A stretch of DNA of 64,000 nt from Corydoras sp. C115. Taxonomy: Eukaryota > Chordata > Actinopteri > Siluriformes > Callichthyidae. Positions 23,489 through 47,279 of this stretch are shown piece by piece (within the stretch, counting starts at the first letter, position 1; every line of letters starts with the position of its first letter). The stretch is taken from NCBI GenBank assembly GCA_019802505.1, contig JAFMOC010000031.1, positions 476,001 through 540,000 on the forward strand. Reading direction: 5' to 3'. The position numbers and the translations under genes were made by a program. The notes beneath the pieces are model-generated. The model was not told the DNA's origin. It did not search any database and was given only the letters and a program-made list of their open reading frames with translations.

Positions 23489-24746
23489 TCAGGGGTGAAG
23501 ATCAGGGCAGATGTATGATGTGTTCTTATGATGTGGTGGGATTGTGGATCTGTTTCGTCGAGCCATGGACATTGGTGCCGGTAATCTGGGCTGCATACAA
23601 CCCAAAGCATTAAAGTGTGATGATGATGATGCTGATGATGATGCTGATGCTGATGATGCTGCTGCTGATGATGATGATGATGGATGAGCTGGTAGAAAAG
23701 CAGCAGGGTTTTCTTTTCTGTTCGGATTCAGCTGCGTCGCTGGCTCCGGACACACAGAGCTGGAAGGTGCAGAACTGAAGCTGAACAGCGTTGGTTTCGG
23801 ACTGTTTAAACTCTTCCTGTCCATTTCTAGTGTTTAGTATGGAAGCACGTTTAAGAGGAGAAAAAAAACCCCAAAGAATTATCTCAGAATTCTGACTTTT
23901 TAATCTCAGAATTGACTTACTATGTCAGAATTTCGACTTTTAAACTCAGAATTCTGACTTTTTAATCTCAGAATTCAGACTTACTTAGACACTCACTGAC
24001 AGCTTAATGCATCTAGTTCAAGCGGCTGGGGCGGAGGAGGTTTCTTATCCAAACCATCGGCTTTTCAATCTCAATTTATTACACGAGTCTTCATTACCGA
24101 GTCTCTTTTATTTTTTTTTATCTTTATTGATCACAGTCACTGTAATTAATCACATCACTTTATTCACCATTTTAATGATTTACTGTTTAAGATTATTATT
24201 TACTGAATCAATAAATCTCAAACCGTGCTCATGTTGTCCGATAATCATGGTAATTTCAATTACAATTATTTTAAAACCGGGCGGCACGGTGGTTTAGTGG
24301 TTTAGCATGTTCGCCTCTCAGCACTAGGGATTCTCGATTCGATTCCCCATCTGGGTGGACTTTCCATGTTCTCCCCGTGTCCGCGTGGGTTTCCTCCGGG
24401 TTCTCCGGTTTCCTCCCACAGTCCAAAAACATGGATCAAGTCAATTGAATTCTCCAAATTGCCCCATATAGAGTGTGTCTGTGTGAGTGAGTGTGTGCCC
24501 AGCGATGGATCGGCGCCCTGTCCTGGGTCTATCTGCCCAGCGCCCGAAACGTTCTCCACTGGATGGGCATGGGGAACCCCACCGCGACCCTAATAGAGGA
24601 TAAAGCGGGAGATAACGAATGAATGAATGATATAAAGTCCTGCACTCTCCTTCACCTCTTAGCCAGTCGCCTGAGACATGGACATAACTCAGACTTAAAC
24701 GATAAGACGTCCACATACTTGTAAGACACAGCGCGAGGAACGTCAT
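23489..24746 (-). CDS. Doubtful two-exon minus-strand gene
   Basis: A possible first exon (ATG at 24744-24746, MTFLALCLT) ends at a GTATGT donor at about 24722. A second open stretch begins after an acceptor TAG at 23827-23829. It reads MDRKSLNSPKPTLFSFSSAP, then a Ser/Ala-rich run encoded by a (GATGAT)-like tract, and stops at 23489. The phases of the two pieces agree (1 + 2 bases). I recognise no protein family, and the Ser/Ala run is a microsatellite translation, so this may equally be a non-coding transcript or chance. Confidence 0.22.
24278..24630 (+). repeat. SINE family A, full length
   Basis: Complete from GGGCGGCACGG to the (AATG)n tail. It lies about 150 bases left of the dnajb9 promoter motifs. 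Confidence 0.9.
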
Positions 24747-24773
24747 GTCGATGAGATCCCGCCAAATAGCTTC

Positions 24774-24911
24774 TTTATATAAGCGTTACCGGTTGACGTG
24801 CGCCGTCACGTGACGCGAGCTCAGCCAATGCGCTTGCGCTTCGTGTTGTTGCCCGGGATGGAAGCGAAAGCAAACCGTTATACAGACTGCAGCTGAGCGC
24901 GTGAAACAACG
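24774..24911 (+). promoter_or_regulatory. dnajb9 promoter and non-coding first exon
   Basis: A palindromic TTATATAA core at 24775-24782 could serve either strand. It is followed by TGACGTG (24794-24800, the core of the XBP1/ATF6 UPRE) and GTCACGTGAC (24805-24814). CCAAT (24825-24829) then lies nine bases before CTTCG, a weak match to the ER stress element CCAAT-N9-CCACG. A likely first-exon donor CAACG|GTACGG is at 24911/24912. The paired acceptor TCTTCATCAG lies just before 25908, upstream of the coding ATG. dnajb9/ERdj4 is a known XBP1 target, so these motifs fit, but binding is inferred only. Confidence 0.5.
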
Positions 24912-25354
24912 GTACGGAATTTAACTTATTAAACTGTTAAAATGCGCGGCAGCTCCGTTAATGTCTGCTTTTTGAGTCTAATCCGATATGAGGGGGGTGG
25001 GGGGTCTGTCGGTCGTTGGGTACGCGGAAAATGTTTTGGTGCCAGAGTGACGTCATCGTTATTAGCATAGCATAACGGCGACCTGTTCGATAACTTGGCG
25101 ACGTGAGGCACACGGTGCGAATGTGCTCGGAAAGGCGTGTTTTACTTAAAAAGTCGTGTTTTGTTAGTGTTTCGTGGCGATGGCGTGGTTCGGGATGCAC
25201 CGCGCCACGCACACAAAAGACGTGGGGGGCCACCGTTACATCTTTTCGGGGCCCACGTGGGCTGAAGGCCGGTGGCTGTCCACGTGGGGTGTGGTGGCGT
25301 GTTTAGATGAGAGGTTCGTGTCCTTTTATTTTATTTACAAATATATCTCATGAG

Positions 25355-25435
25355 GAGAACAGGGAGTCTCCACCCAGATGGGGATTCGAACCTGGTTCCG
25401 CAGCGCTGCTCAACACTAAGCCACTTTACCGTCCC
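25355..25435 (-). repeat. SINE family A head fragment
   Basis: Only the tRNA-like head survives (CCACCCAGATGGGGATTCGAA to TTTACCGTCCC). It lies in dnajb9 intron 1. Confidence 0.75.
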
Positions 25436-25440
25436 ACAAA

Positions 25441-25791
25441 TAATTCATTCATTCATTATCTTCTGCTTTATCCTCTATTAGGGTCGCGGTGGGGTTCCCC
25501 ATGCCCATCCAGGGGAGAACGTTTCGGGTGCTGGACAGTTACACCCAGGACAGGGCGCCAATCCATCGCTGAGCACACACTCACTCACTCACACAGACAC
25601 ACTCTATATGGGGCAATTTGAGGACCTCAATTGACTTGATCCATGTTTTTGGACTGTGGGAGGAAACCGGAGAACCCGGAGGAAACCCACGTGGAAATGG
25701 GGAGAACATGGAAACTCCACCCAGATGGGGATTCGAACCCCATCTGGGGTTAGTGCTGAGAGGAGAACATGCTAAGCCACCGTGCCGCCCT
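25441..25791 (-). repeat. SINE family A
   Basis: Near full length, in dnajb9 intron 1 and ending about 130 bases before the coding exon. The box B region is partly duplicated (CCCATCTGGGG near 25740). Confidence 0.88.
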
Positions 25792-25920
25792 GATTTAAAG
25801 ATGATTTAAAGATTATTAAGATTAAAGATTATTAATAATAATAATAATTATTATTATTATTAACAAAATGTTTGTTCTCTCCGTGTGTGTGTGTGATCTT
25901 CATCAGGCACATGGAACAGC

Positions 25921-27080
25921 ATGGCGGCGGTGCAGTCCACGCTGATGTTCGCTGTGTGCATCCTCATGATAACAGAACTGATCCTTGCTCGGAAGGACTA
26001 CTATGATATCTTGGGGGTGCCGAAAGATGCCTCTGAGCGGCAGATTAAAAAGGCCTTCCACAAGCTGGCCGTCAAATATCATCCGGACAAAAATAAGAAC
26101 CCTGATGCTGAGACAAAGTTCCGCGAAGCAGCAGAAGGTAAGTCTTTATAAACCACTAACCTCCTTTTATTCTGTACTTTATTACTCCCACTTATTATTT
26201 GTTCGCAATATACATGGGCAGCGATGGATTGGCGCCCTGTCCTGGGTGTATCTGCCCAGCGCCCGAGACGTTCTCCCCTGGATGGGCATGGGGAACCCCA
26301 CCGCGACCCTAATAGAGGATAAAGCGGGAGATAATGAATGAATGAGTATATACATGGACTTCAAAATATAACCAAAAAACCTACAAAGTCCATTTATACA
26401 ACAAGTGAAGGTAAATAAGGGTGTGGTAGCGCAGTGGTTAGGGTGTTGGGCTTTGGGCTTTGAATTTAAAGGTTGTGGGTTCAAATCTCAGGTCCAATGA
26501 AATTACCAATTTTGGTCCCTGAGTAAGAACCTTACTCAAGTATCTGTCCTGTATCAACCCTGTGTTCTGACCCCAAACAAGTTGCCCAAACGTGAATATA
26601 TAATGTAATGTAAGGTGACCACGATCATGCATCATCCTCACCATTTATTTTTCAGCGTATGAAACGCTATCAGACGAGAGAAAGCGGCGCGACTACGATC
26701 GGCTCGGACACGGCGCCTTCTCCAAAGAAGGGACCCGAAGTGGGAGCCAGTTCTTTCAGCAGTCGTTCGACTTCGACGACATGTTCCGAGACTTCAACAT
26801 CTACGGCCATAACCGACACGCACGGCCCAAGCGCCACTTCGAGGAGCATTTCCGCTTCCACCAGCAGAGCCACAACCGGCCCAAGAGGCACTTCCAAGGT
26901 GCTTTCGGCGCCGGGTTCTTCGAGGACCTGTCCGACGACATGGAGCGGATGTTCGCCTTCGACCGGCACGCCAAGCGGACCGAGGGCAGGCTCCACGGCA
27001 TGGCCAAGCAGCACTGCAGGACCGTGACTCAGAGGAGGGGGAATATGGTGACCACTTACACAGACTGTACCTCATCGTAA
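25921..27080 (+). CDS. dnajb9: DNAJB9 (ERdj4), ER J-domain co-chaperone
   Basis: The protein stimulates BiP/HSPA5 ATPase activity in ER protein quality control and restrains IRE1. Coding exons are 25921-26137 and 26656-27080, joined in phase to give 213 residues (family about 220). Residues 1-23 form a hydrophobic signal/anchor segment. The J domain follows (KDYYDILGVPKDASERQIKK) with the HPD triad at 54-56 (KYHPDKNKNPDAE), ending at EAYETLSDEKRRRDYDRLG. After a short linker, the conserved C-terminal half includes FDFDDMFRDFNIYGHNRHA and ends RRGNMVTTYTDCTSS. The acceptor at 26655 and donor at 26138 are canonical. The start is chosen because the signal segment begins there. Teleosts have two paralogs; I cannot say whether this is a or b. 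The single coding intron carries pieces of families A and B. Confidence 0.95.
26214..26345 (+). repeat. SINE family A, 5'-truncated, with target duplication
   Basis: Only the 3' 120 bases are present, yet ATATACATGG flanks both sides. It therefore entered the dnajb9 intron as a truncated copy. Confidence 0.85.
26418..26612 (+). repeat. SINE family B, diverged
   Basis: Carries GTGTGGTAGCGCAGTGGTTA and box B-like GGGTTCAAATCTCAGG, and ends with a TAATGTAATGTAA tail. It stops about 45 bases before dnajb9 exon 2. Confidence 0.8.
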
Positions 27081-28470
27081 GCTGTGCTTGGGTTCTCCTT
27101 CTGTCCTAACTTGCCTGAAGAACACACTAATTTATGAAACGTGCTGCTGAGATGAACATCATCTCAACAACTTTATCACTTTTGGATCTGAGTGGAGGAA
27201 CTCGTAAGGATTTGGGCTTTATTGTCTGTTTTGTGCAGCGCTGCCAGAAACTGAACTTCTGCTGCTGGACTTTCCATTGTTTTAGGAACCTTTGTTTTTA
27301 ATTAAGAACAATTTTGCATGTTTTTTTTTTTCCAGAACTACAACTACAGTCGATAAACTGAGTTTTGCACCAACCGCTTTGATTTTAACTTCAAAGACAT
27401 GGGTCCAGCGTATAGGGCTCTATTTTACACCCTACACACCCCGCCAACCGTCTGTTTTCACGCCTTCAGTCTTCGTCGTTTAAATAACAACGCTACGTGT
27501 GAATATATCCCCCTTGATGGGTGTGGCTGTCTCCAAATGAGGTACGGTCAGGGATATTTCTGGCATATTGCTATCTCTCTGATGGGGAAACACAGGTGCA
27601 TCTCTGACTCAAAACAACCCAGGCAGATGTCAAGTCACACATTCGTTGCTTTCTTGGTGGTGAATCGTCACTGGCGTGTGAGCAGGACCCCCCCCCCCCT
27701 CCAACATCACTGAATGCTGAATAGTGAACATTCACCGTTTCTGATTCCTGTTTATCTAATATTCTGTTATGTCCATTATTATGGGTTTAATATTGTGGTG
27801 CTTAAAAGGAATGGATTTGTTTTGTTTGGGATTTGAAACTTTGGTGGGAAAAAAAAGAGGTGCCTTCTGCAATCAGTGGAAATTCACACACCGGTAACTT
27901 TTTGGTGTCGTTTATTTACACTCATTAGTCATAATCATGTGTTTAGTTCAATATGGAGACGTATTGATAAATGAAAACACTACACAGGTTGAGGTGTCAA
28001 TACGGGGTTTTGGGACAGGACCCAAAGCTGGTGTGTGGATTATTTTTATTTTTTTGTTACATGTTTTTGCATCACAAACCTGATACTGGGTTGGTGGAAA
28101 AGATGTGCTCGGAGTTGGATGTGAGCTGGACGTTGCTCTTCTTTGGAAAACTGTGTGAAAGAGACTTAATTGATGGCATCATGAGCCCACCCCTCCCCCC
28201 TCTCCGAACTCTCGAGAAAAAAAAAAAAAAGTAAACTTTTACCTGTGTATTTAGTTTTTTCTTGTCTACATAGAAACACTCAACACCGTGAGTTTTAGAG
28301 TGCTTTTGTTCTTGTGCAATATTTTAAACCAGCTGTTGTGTTAACACTGTTTCTTGTGTTCGTTAAGCACTTACAGAAATCCTATGGATGAAATATAAAT
28401 ATTCTATGTTTAGAGATGATGTACGGAATGGAAAACAAAAAGAAAATAAAAACCTTATTCAGATGCATGG
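27081..28470 (+). other. Probable dnajb9 3' UTR
   Basis: No other coding signal follows the dnajb9 stop. The first good polyadenylation signal is AATAAA at 28445-28450, followed by a T-rich tract at 28476-28490. The AT-rich content and TTGTTTT stretches suit a long 3' UTR. The end point is inferred. Confidence 0.5.
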
Positions 28471-28689
28471 TCTTCATTTTTTTTTTTTTGACACTCTCTG
28501 CTGCTTCGGGCTGGTTCCAGTAGGGGGCTCCACAGCGGATCATTATTCCCCATCTGCCCCTGTCCTAAATATCCTCATCCATCACTCCAACCAGCTACAT
28601 GACCTTCCTCACCACCTCCTCCTGCCTGGTGCCTCCATCCTCAGCATCCTCCTCCCAATAATAACCGTCCTCGTCCTTTGTGCACCTCT

Positions 28690-28895
28690 CTCTGTTAAAT
28701 GTTCACCTCTCAGTGCCTGTATGGGTTTCCTTCAGGTTCTTTGGTTTCCTCCTACAGGCCAAAAATGTGGACTCAAGGTAAATTGAATGCTCCAAATTGC
28801 CCCATATAGTGTGTAAGTATATGCCCAGTGATGGATTGGTGTTCTATGAATCTAATAGAGGATTAAGCAGAAGATAATAAACGAATTAAAAAGTA
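28690..28895 (+). repeat. SINE family A, old diverged copy
   Basis: Reduced matches to the family body (TTCACCTCTCAGTGCC, TCCTACAGGCCAAAAA, GCCCCATATAGTGTG, GTGATGGATTGG). The tail merges into the duplicated segment at 28820-29047. Confidence 0.75.
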
Positions 28896-29047
28896 AACAC
28901 AGTAGAAAATAGATTACTTTTATTCGAAAGGTTTGCATATAAAACATCCATAGTGTACAATTTGCACGTATAACTATTTATCTAATGTTACAATCATTTT
29001 GAGGTCAAATTCGAATGTATTTTTAATCTATTCACTGAAAGAACATT
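28820..29047. repeat. Duplicated segment, copy 2
   Basis: Partner of 19739-19986. It ends at CACTGAAAGAACA, where a family A SINE joins at the same base as in copy 1. Confidence 0.85.
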
Positions 29048-29391
29048 CATTCATTATCTTCCACTTTATCCTCTATTAGGGGCGCGGAGGGGTTCTCCAT
29101 GCCCATCCAGGGGAGAACGTCTCGGGCGCTGGGCAGATACACCCAGGACAGGGCGCCAATCTATTGCTGGGCACACAGTCACAGACACAGACAAACTCTA
29201 TATGGGGCAATTTTGAGAACACAGTTGACCTTGATCCATGTTTTTGGACTGTGGGAGGAAACCGGAGAACCCGGAGGAAGCCCACGCGGACACGGGGAGA
29301 ACATGGAAACTCCACCCAGATGGGGATTCGAACCGGGAATCCCTAGCGCTGAGAGAAGAACATGCTAAACCACTAAGCCACCGTGCCGCCC
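29045..29391 (-). repeat. SINE family A with target duplication
   Basis: Flanked by CACTGAAAGAACA on both sides (about 29033-29045 and 29391-29403), so the original insertion junctions are intact here, unlike the copy at 19988. Confidence 0.92.
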
Positions 29392-29418
29392 ACTGAAAGA
29401 ACAAATTTAGAATATTTA

Positions 29419-29753
29419 GGGGGTGGCACGGTGGCTTAGAGGTTTAGCATGTTCCCGGTTCGAATCCCCATCTGGGTGGGGTTCCATGTTCTCGCCGTGT
29501 CCACGTGGGTTTCCTCCGGGTTCTCCGGTTTCCTCCCACAGTCCAAAAAACATGGATCAAGTCAATGGAGTTCTCCAAATTGCCCCATATAGGGTGTGTA
29601 CTGTATGTGTGAGTGAGTGTGTGCCCAGCGATAGATTGCCCCCCTGTCCTGGGTGTATCTGCCCAGCGCCCGAAACGTTCTCCCCTGGATGGGCATGGGG
29701 AACCCCCCACCGCGACCATAATAGAGGATAAAGCGGAAGATAATGAATGGATG
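29419..29753 (+). repeat. SINE family A
   Basis: Slightly shortened head (GCATGTTCCCGGTTCGAATCC). It forms one arm of the inverted repeat and is followed directly by a second copy. Confidence 0.88.
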
Positions 29754-30106
29754 GGCGGCACGGTGGCTTAGTGGTTTAGCATATTCTCCTCTCAGCGTTA
29801 GGGATTCCCGGTTCGAATCCCTATCTGGGTGGAGTTTCCAAGTTCTCCCCGTGTCCGCGTGGGTTTCCTCCGGGTTCTCCGGTTTCCTCCCACAGTCCAA
29901 AAAACATGGATCAAGTCAATGGAGTTCTCCAAATTGCCCCATATAGAGTGTGTACTGTATGTGTGAGTGAGTGTGTGCCCAGCGATAGATTGCCCCCCTG
30001 TCCTGGGTGTATCTGCCCAGCGCCCGAAACGTTCTCCCCCCCCCCCCCCCCCCCCCCCCCCGCGACCCTAATATACGATAAAGCGGGAGATAATGGATGG
30101 ATGGAA
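29754..30106 (+). repeat. SINE family A, tandem to the previous copy
   Basis: Shares private variants with the preceding copy (TCAATGGAGTTC, GTGTGTACTGTATGTG, GATTGCCCCCCTG), so the pair arose by local duplication. A C run of about 25 at 30036-30061 replaces the GGATGGGCATGGGG block. Confidence 0.9.
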
Positions 30107-30298
30107 GGAATATTTGGTTTCCACCCGGTTTCGCGCCGTTTAGTTTGTCGAACGTTCTAAACTCCAAATCCCAGAGTTCCGTGCGCCTCGCTGTCAGACC
30201 GGCTCGCTAATGGTGGCTCTGTGAGGGACGTTCGGATGACTTTGTGCCGTTTTTAGCAGCGAGCTCATTCATTTCGGCAGGCGGAGACCAGCGGAGCG
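30107..30298 (+). promoter_or_regulatory. dnm1l promoter and 5' UTR
   Basis: A 190-base single-copy island between SINEs. It contains TTTCGCGCC (30129-30137, an E2F-type site) and AAATCCCAGAGTTCC at about 30165-30179, which loosely resembles a ZNF143/SBS site. It is CpG-rich and has no TATA box, as expected for a housekeeping gene. The motifs are consensus matches only. Confidence 0.45.
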
Positions 30299-42609
<12,311 letters not shown>

Positions 42610-42877
42610 TGCGTCTCGTCCGCTGCACTGCGCCGTCTCGGTGTGCCGCGCGTCTCGCCTCAGGACGCGTCGCGCACAGCAACTTGAAAATGCACTGGTT
42701 TCAGTTTGTGTGTGTGTGTGTGGATCTGTAGTTTCATTTCACATGCCATGGACTCTATGAGGTCACAGCGAGGACGGCACATGCCTTTATAACCGACGCG
42801 CTCACGTTCTCACCACCATGTTCCTCAGACCTGTTAACCACCATGCACGCCTTGTTCTCATTAAAGGCTCGTCGAGC

Positions 42878-42911
<34 letters not shown>

Positions 42912-42950
42912 AGATGGAGCTTCAATTAAAACTGAATATATTGAACAAGC
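42610..42950 (+). other. dnm1l 3' UTR
   Basis: Follows the TGA at 42607-42609 and includes a (GT)n run at 42881-42908. ATTAAA at 42925-42930 is a common variant polyadenylation signal. The end is inferred. Confidence 0.6.
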
Positions 42951-43026
42951 AGCCGAGTGTCTTCTCTGTCTGATTCCCTTTAATGTCATCACTGCTGAAT
43001 TATTTAACTCAGATATTTTGCTTGGA

Positions 43027-43376
43027 GGCGGCACGGTGGCTTAGTGGTTTAGCATGTTCTCCTCTCAGTGCTAGGGATTCCTGGTTCGAATCCCCATCTG
43101 GGTGGAGTTTCCATGTTCTCCCCGTGTCAGCGTGGGTTTCCTCCGGGTTCTCCGGTTTCCCCCCACAGTCCAAAAACATGGATCAAGTCAATTGAGTTCT
43201 CCAAATTGCCCCATATAGAGTGTGTCTGTGTGAGTGAGTGTGTGCCCAACGATGGATTGGCGTCCTGTCCTGGGTCTATCCGCCCAGCGCCTGAAACGTT
43301 CTCCCCTGGATGGGCATGGGGAACCCCACCGCGACTCTAATAGAGGATAAAGCGGGAGATAATGAATGAATGAATT
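43027..43376 (+). repeat. SINE family A, full length
   Basis: Lies in the intergenic space after dnm1l, with an (AT)n run just beyond its tail. Confidence 0.9.
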
Positions 43377-43399
43377 AAAGGTGTGTATATATATATATA

Positions 43400-44107
43400 T
43401 ATATATGAACATGATGTACACGTCTAAAATTCTGGTTATTTTATGGTTTGCTGATTAAATTTCATCAAATTGATTTATTGAACAACTAAAGAACTTCAAC
43501 CTGAATTTTGGGTGATTTTAAAGCTTTTAATTCCTCTGTATACCCAAAAAATTAAATCTAAAAAAATAAATCTTTAAATCTACAATTTGGTTTTGGATCC
43601 TCAGGCGAGTTACGTGATTCTTTTTGCTGCGTCATCTTTCCTGATTCGGTTCCCATATCTCGTTAAGTCGTTCTCTTTTTATTTCGAGGTGAAACGCCGG
43701 AGTGCAGAGCAGTTTGAGAAACGAAACAAAAAATTCCCCCAAAACATTTAAAATGCCTTTAAAAATCCGCTTTAATCTCACGGCTCTCTGGTGCTTTACG
43801 GAAAACGAACACAGAACGACTCGGCTACGTCGTGCAGATGACTCACCAAAAAGAGTCGAGTGAATCAGTCGAGCGTCGTAATTAAAATGTACCTGTAAAC
43901 AATTCGAAAAGCACGCGGAACTTAATGCTTCCTCAGTTTTCTGTTTTATTTTTTACAGAAAAGAACTTCAAACAGGAATTTAATGCTGCACTCGGCGGGT
44001 GAGAAAGTGATTCTGTGAACGTTATTAACGCGTTGTCATTTCCTTTCAGTTACAATAGAACTGAAATACAAATAAAACACGTTCAAAAGTGTAATATACA
44101 TGAATAT
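43400..44107. other. Intergenic, no gene seen
   Basis: AT-rich sequence between dnm1l and troponin T. No coding motif or known repeat was recognised. Confidence 0.5.
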
Positions 44108-44120
44108 ATGTTGTAATGCA

Positions 44121-44416
44121 AGGGTTCCCCATGCCCATCCAGGGGAGAACGTCTCGGGCGCTGGGCAGATAGACCCAGGACAGGACGCCAATCCATCGCT
44201 GGGCACACACTCACACAGGCACAATCTATATGGGGCAATTTGGACAATTCCATTGACTTGATCCATGTTGTTGGACTGTGGGAGGAAACCGGAGAACCCG
44301 GAGGAAACCCACGCGGACACGGGGAGGACATGGAAACTCCACCCAGATGGGGATTCGAACCGGGAATCGCTAGTGCTGAGAGGAGAACGTGCTAAACCAC
44401 TAAGCCACTGTGCCGC

Positions 44417-44418
<2 letters not shown>
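44121..44418 (-). repeat. SINE family A, tail-truncated
   Basis: The tail block is missing left of GTTCCCCATGCCC. The head abuts an (AT)n tract at 44419-44481. Confidence 0.87.
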
Positions 44419-44483
<65 letters not shown>

Positions 44484-44656
44484 CTTTTATGTATTAATGG
44501 CTTCACACACCTGTAACCTGTTGCACCTTGCTGAGGTTATAGCTGATGAATCTGGACAGGGTTCTTATCTTGTATCCTGTTGTTTGAGGTTCTACAGAAA
44601 CCTAGGAACTGAGGCAGGCAGTCATAAAAAGCGGGGACCGGAGTGGAACACTGCTG

Positions 44657-44662
44657 TTTATT
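44657..44662 (-). terminator. Troponin T polyadenylation signal
   Basis: TTTATT on the plus strand gives AATAAA in the transcript, about 165 bases past the stop codon. Confidence 0.5.
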
Positions 44663-44825
44663 GGTAAGATAAAAAGCCATCAGGGCAACTACAGGGCAGT
44701 TAGTTTCTGCACGTTCGGGGTATTCAGGTGTATTAGTGTTTAATGGTAAGAAATCCTCACGGCTGTCAGAGTTAGCGCAGACGTGCACGTGACCGAGCTT
44801 TCCATCCGTATATCCATCTGCTCCT

Positions 44826-46472
44826 CTATCTCCTCCTGGCACCCTTCCCTCGTCCCTTTGCACTGCAATCGAGAGAGGAGAGTCAGTGACCTTCACTCAA
44901 CCACACGTCTGATACTGTACATTAACAAACGTGAGATTTCTTTGGTAGTAACGCAGGATGTGGACTTCTCCTGTCCCCTCACCTCTGACTGTCCTGGACC
45001 CGAACAAGCAGCTGGGTGATCTGTACGAGAGAGAAACTCAAAACTCAGAACGCAAGAACAAACCAGACTTTAACCAGCATCAGGAGATCTTAAAGAGACG
45101 TATGGTGGACGTACATCATACTTCTGGCGTTTGAGTTTCTCAGCCAGGTCATATTTCTCAGCCTCCAGCTGCATGAGCCACTGCCACAGTTCGCTGGCTT
45201 TATCCCTGCAGACATGGAGAAGGAAACGTGCTGTTCTCACAGGTCCTTGACAGACATATTGTGTAGTAGAGGGCGGCACGGACGCCTCTTGGCGCTGAGG
45301 ATCCAGGTTTCGAATCCCGATCTGACTCCTTGTTCTCTCAGTTGATTAATAAAATCATAAAATCGTCGCATCGAAAACTTTCAACAACGTACTTGAGCTT
45401 GTCTTCACTCAGATGGTCGATAGTCAGAGGCTTCCGTCTCTCAGCCAACAGCTTCTTTTTCTTCTCTCTCTCTGTCTGCTTCTTACCACCTTTACGGGTG
45501 TCGGTCTGAAATTCAATTCAGAAACCAGATCATATATATATTCATTCATTCATTCATTATCTCCCGCTTTATCCTCTATTAGGGTCGCGGTGGGGTTCCC
45601 CATGCCCATCCAGGTGAGAACTTTTCGGGCGCTGGGCAGATAGACCCAGGACAGGACGCCAATCCATCGCTGGGCACACACTCACTCACACAGACACACT
45701 CTATATGGAGCAATTTGGAGATTTCAATTGACTTGATCCATGTTTTTGGACTGTGGGAGGAAACCGGAGAACCCGGAGGAAACGGACACGGGGGAGAACA
45801 TGGAAACTCCACCCAGATGGGGATTCGAACCGGGAATCCCTAGCGCTATATATATATATATATATATACACACACAGCCAGGCGACACAGTGGCTTAGTG
45901 GTTAGCACGTTTGCCTCTCAGCACTAGGGATTCCCGGTTCGAATCCCCATCTGGGTGGAGTCTCCATGTTCTCCCCGTGTCTGCGTGGGTTTCCTCCAGG
46001 TTCTCTGGTTTCCTCCCACAGTCCAAAAACAAGGATCAAGTCAATTGTATTCTCAAAATTGCCCCATATAGAGTGTGTCTGTGTGAGTGAGTGTGTGCCC
46101 AGCGATGGATTGGCGCCCTGCCCCCAAAATAAATCACCCCTGGATGTGGGGTTGCCACAGTAGGTCAGGTCTGGGCTCAACCAAATAGAGTGTGCAACCT
46201 TTTGTCCAGTGCAGGTTTCTCTCTAGTACATCACCTGACTGTAGTAATAACAATAGTGAGGGGTAAAAAGTCCTACCCTCTGCCCAAGGCCTCCGTACTG
46301 CTGAGTCATGTTGGTGAGAGCTTTCTTCTTCTTGGCGTCTTCATCCAGTTTTTTCCTTTGTTCCTCCAGTTCCTTTCTTTCTTTCTCCTCCTACAACACA
46401 AACCCGGCCTCAGTTCTGCTGCACTGTTCATGTTGAATGTTCAAGTGCACTGTGTATCTGTATGTGTGTATA

Positions 46473-46506
<34 letters not shown>

Positions 46507-47060
46507 GTATAGTGTATGATGTGATGGGTTTGTCGTTACAGCCAGTCTGGCCTGTCTCTCTTTCTCCCGGTCGGCTCGGATCCTGTGCTGCTCGGCTCGC
46601 TCAGTGCGACGTTTCTCCTGATAAAAAAAAAAAAAAAAAGTTCAGAAACAATATACATTCATTCATTCATTCATTCATTCATTCATTCATTCATTCATTA
46701 TCTCCCGCTTTATCCTCTATTAGGGTGGCGGTGGGGTTCCCCATGCCCATCCAGGGGAGAACGTCTCGGGCGCTGGGCAGATAGACCCAGGAGAGGACGC
46801 CAATCCATCGCTGGGCACACACTCACTCACACAGACACACTCTATATGGGGCAATTTGGAGAACTCAATTGACTTGATCCATGTTTTTTGGACTGTGGGA
46901 GGAATCCGGAGAACCCGGAGGAAACCCACGCGGACACGGGGAGAACATGGAAACTCCACCCAGATGGGGATTCGAACCGGGAATCCCTAGTGCTGAGAGG
47001 CAAACGTGCTGACCACTAAGCCACCGTGCCGCCAGAAACCATATAGAGTACCAGTCAAAT

Positions 47061-47109
<49 letters not shown>

Positions 47110-47245
47110 GTTTAACGTGTACACTCACAATCCGGTTGACCAGAGCGATCAGCTCCTCCTCCTCCTTTTTCCTCTGAACGAAATGGGCCTCGATCAGAGC
47201 CTGCAGTTCAGACAGGTCCTTCTCTTGACGCTTACGGTGGATGTC

Positions 47246-47279
<34 letters not shown>

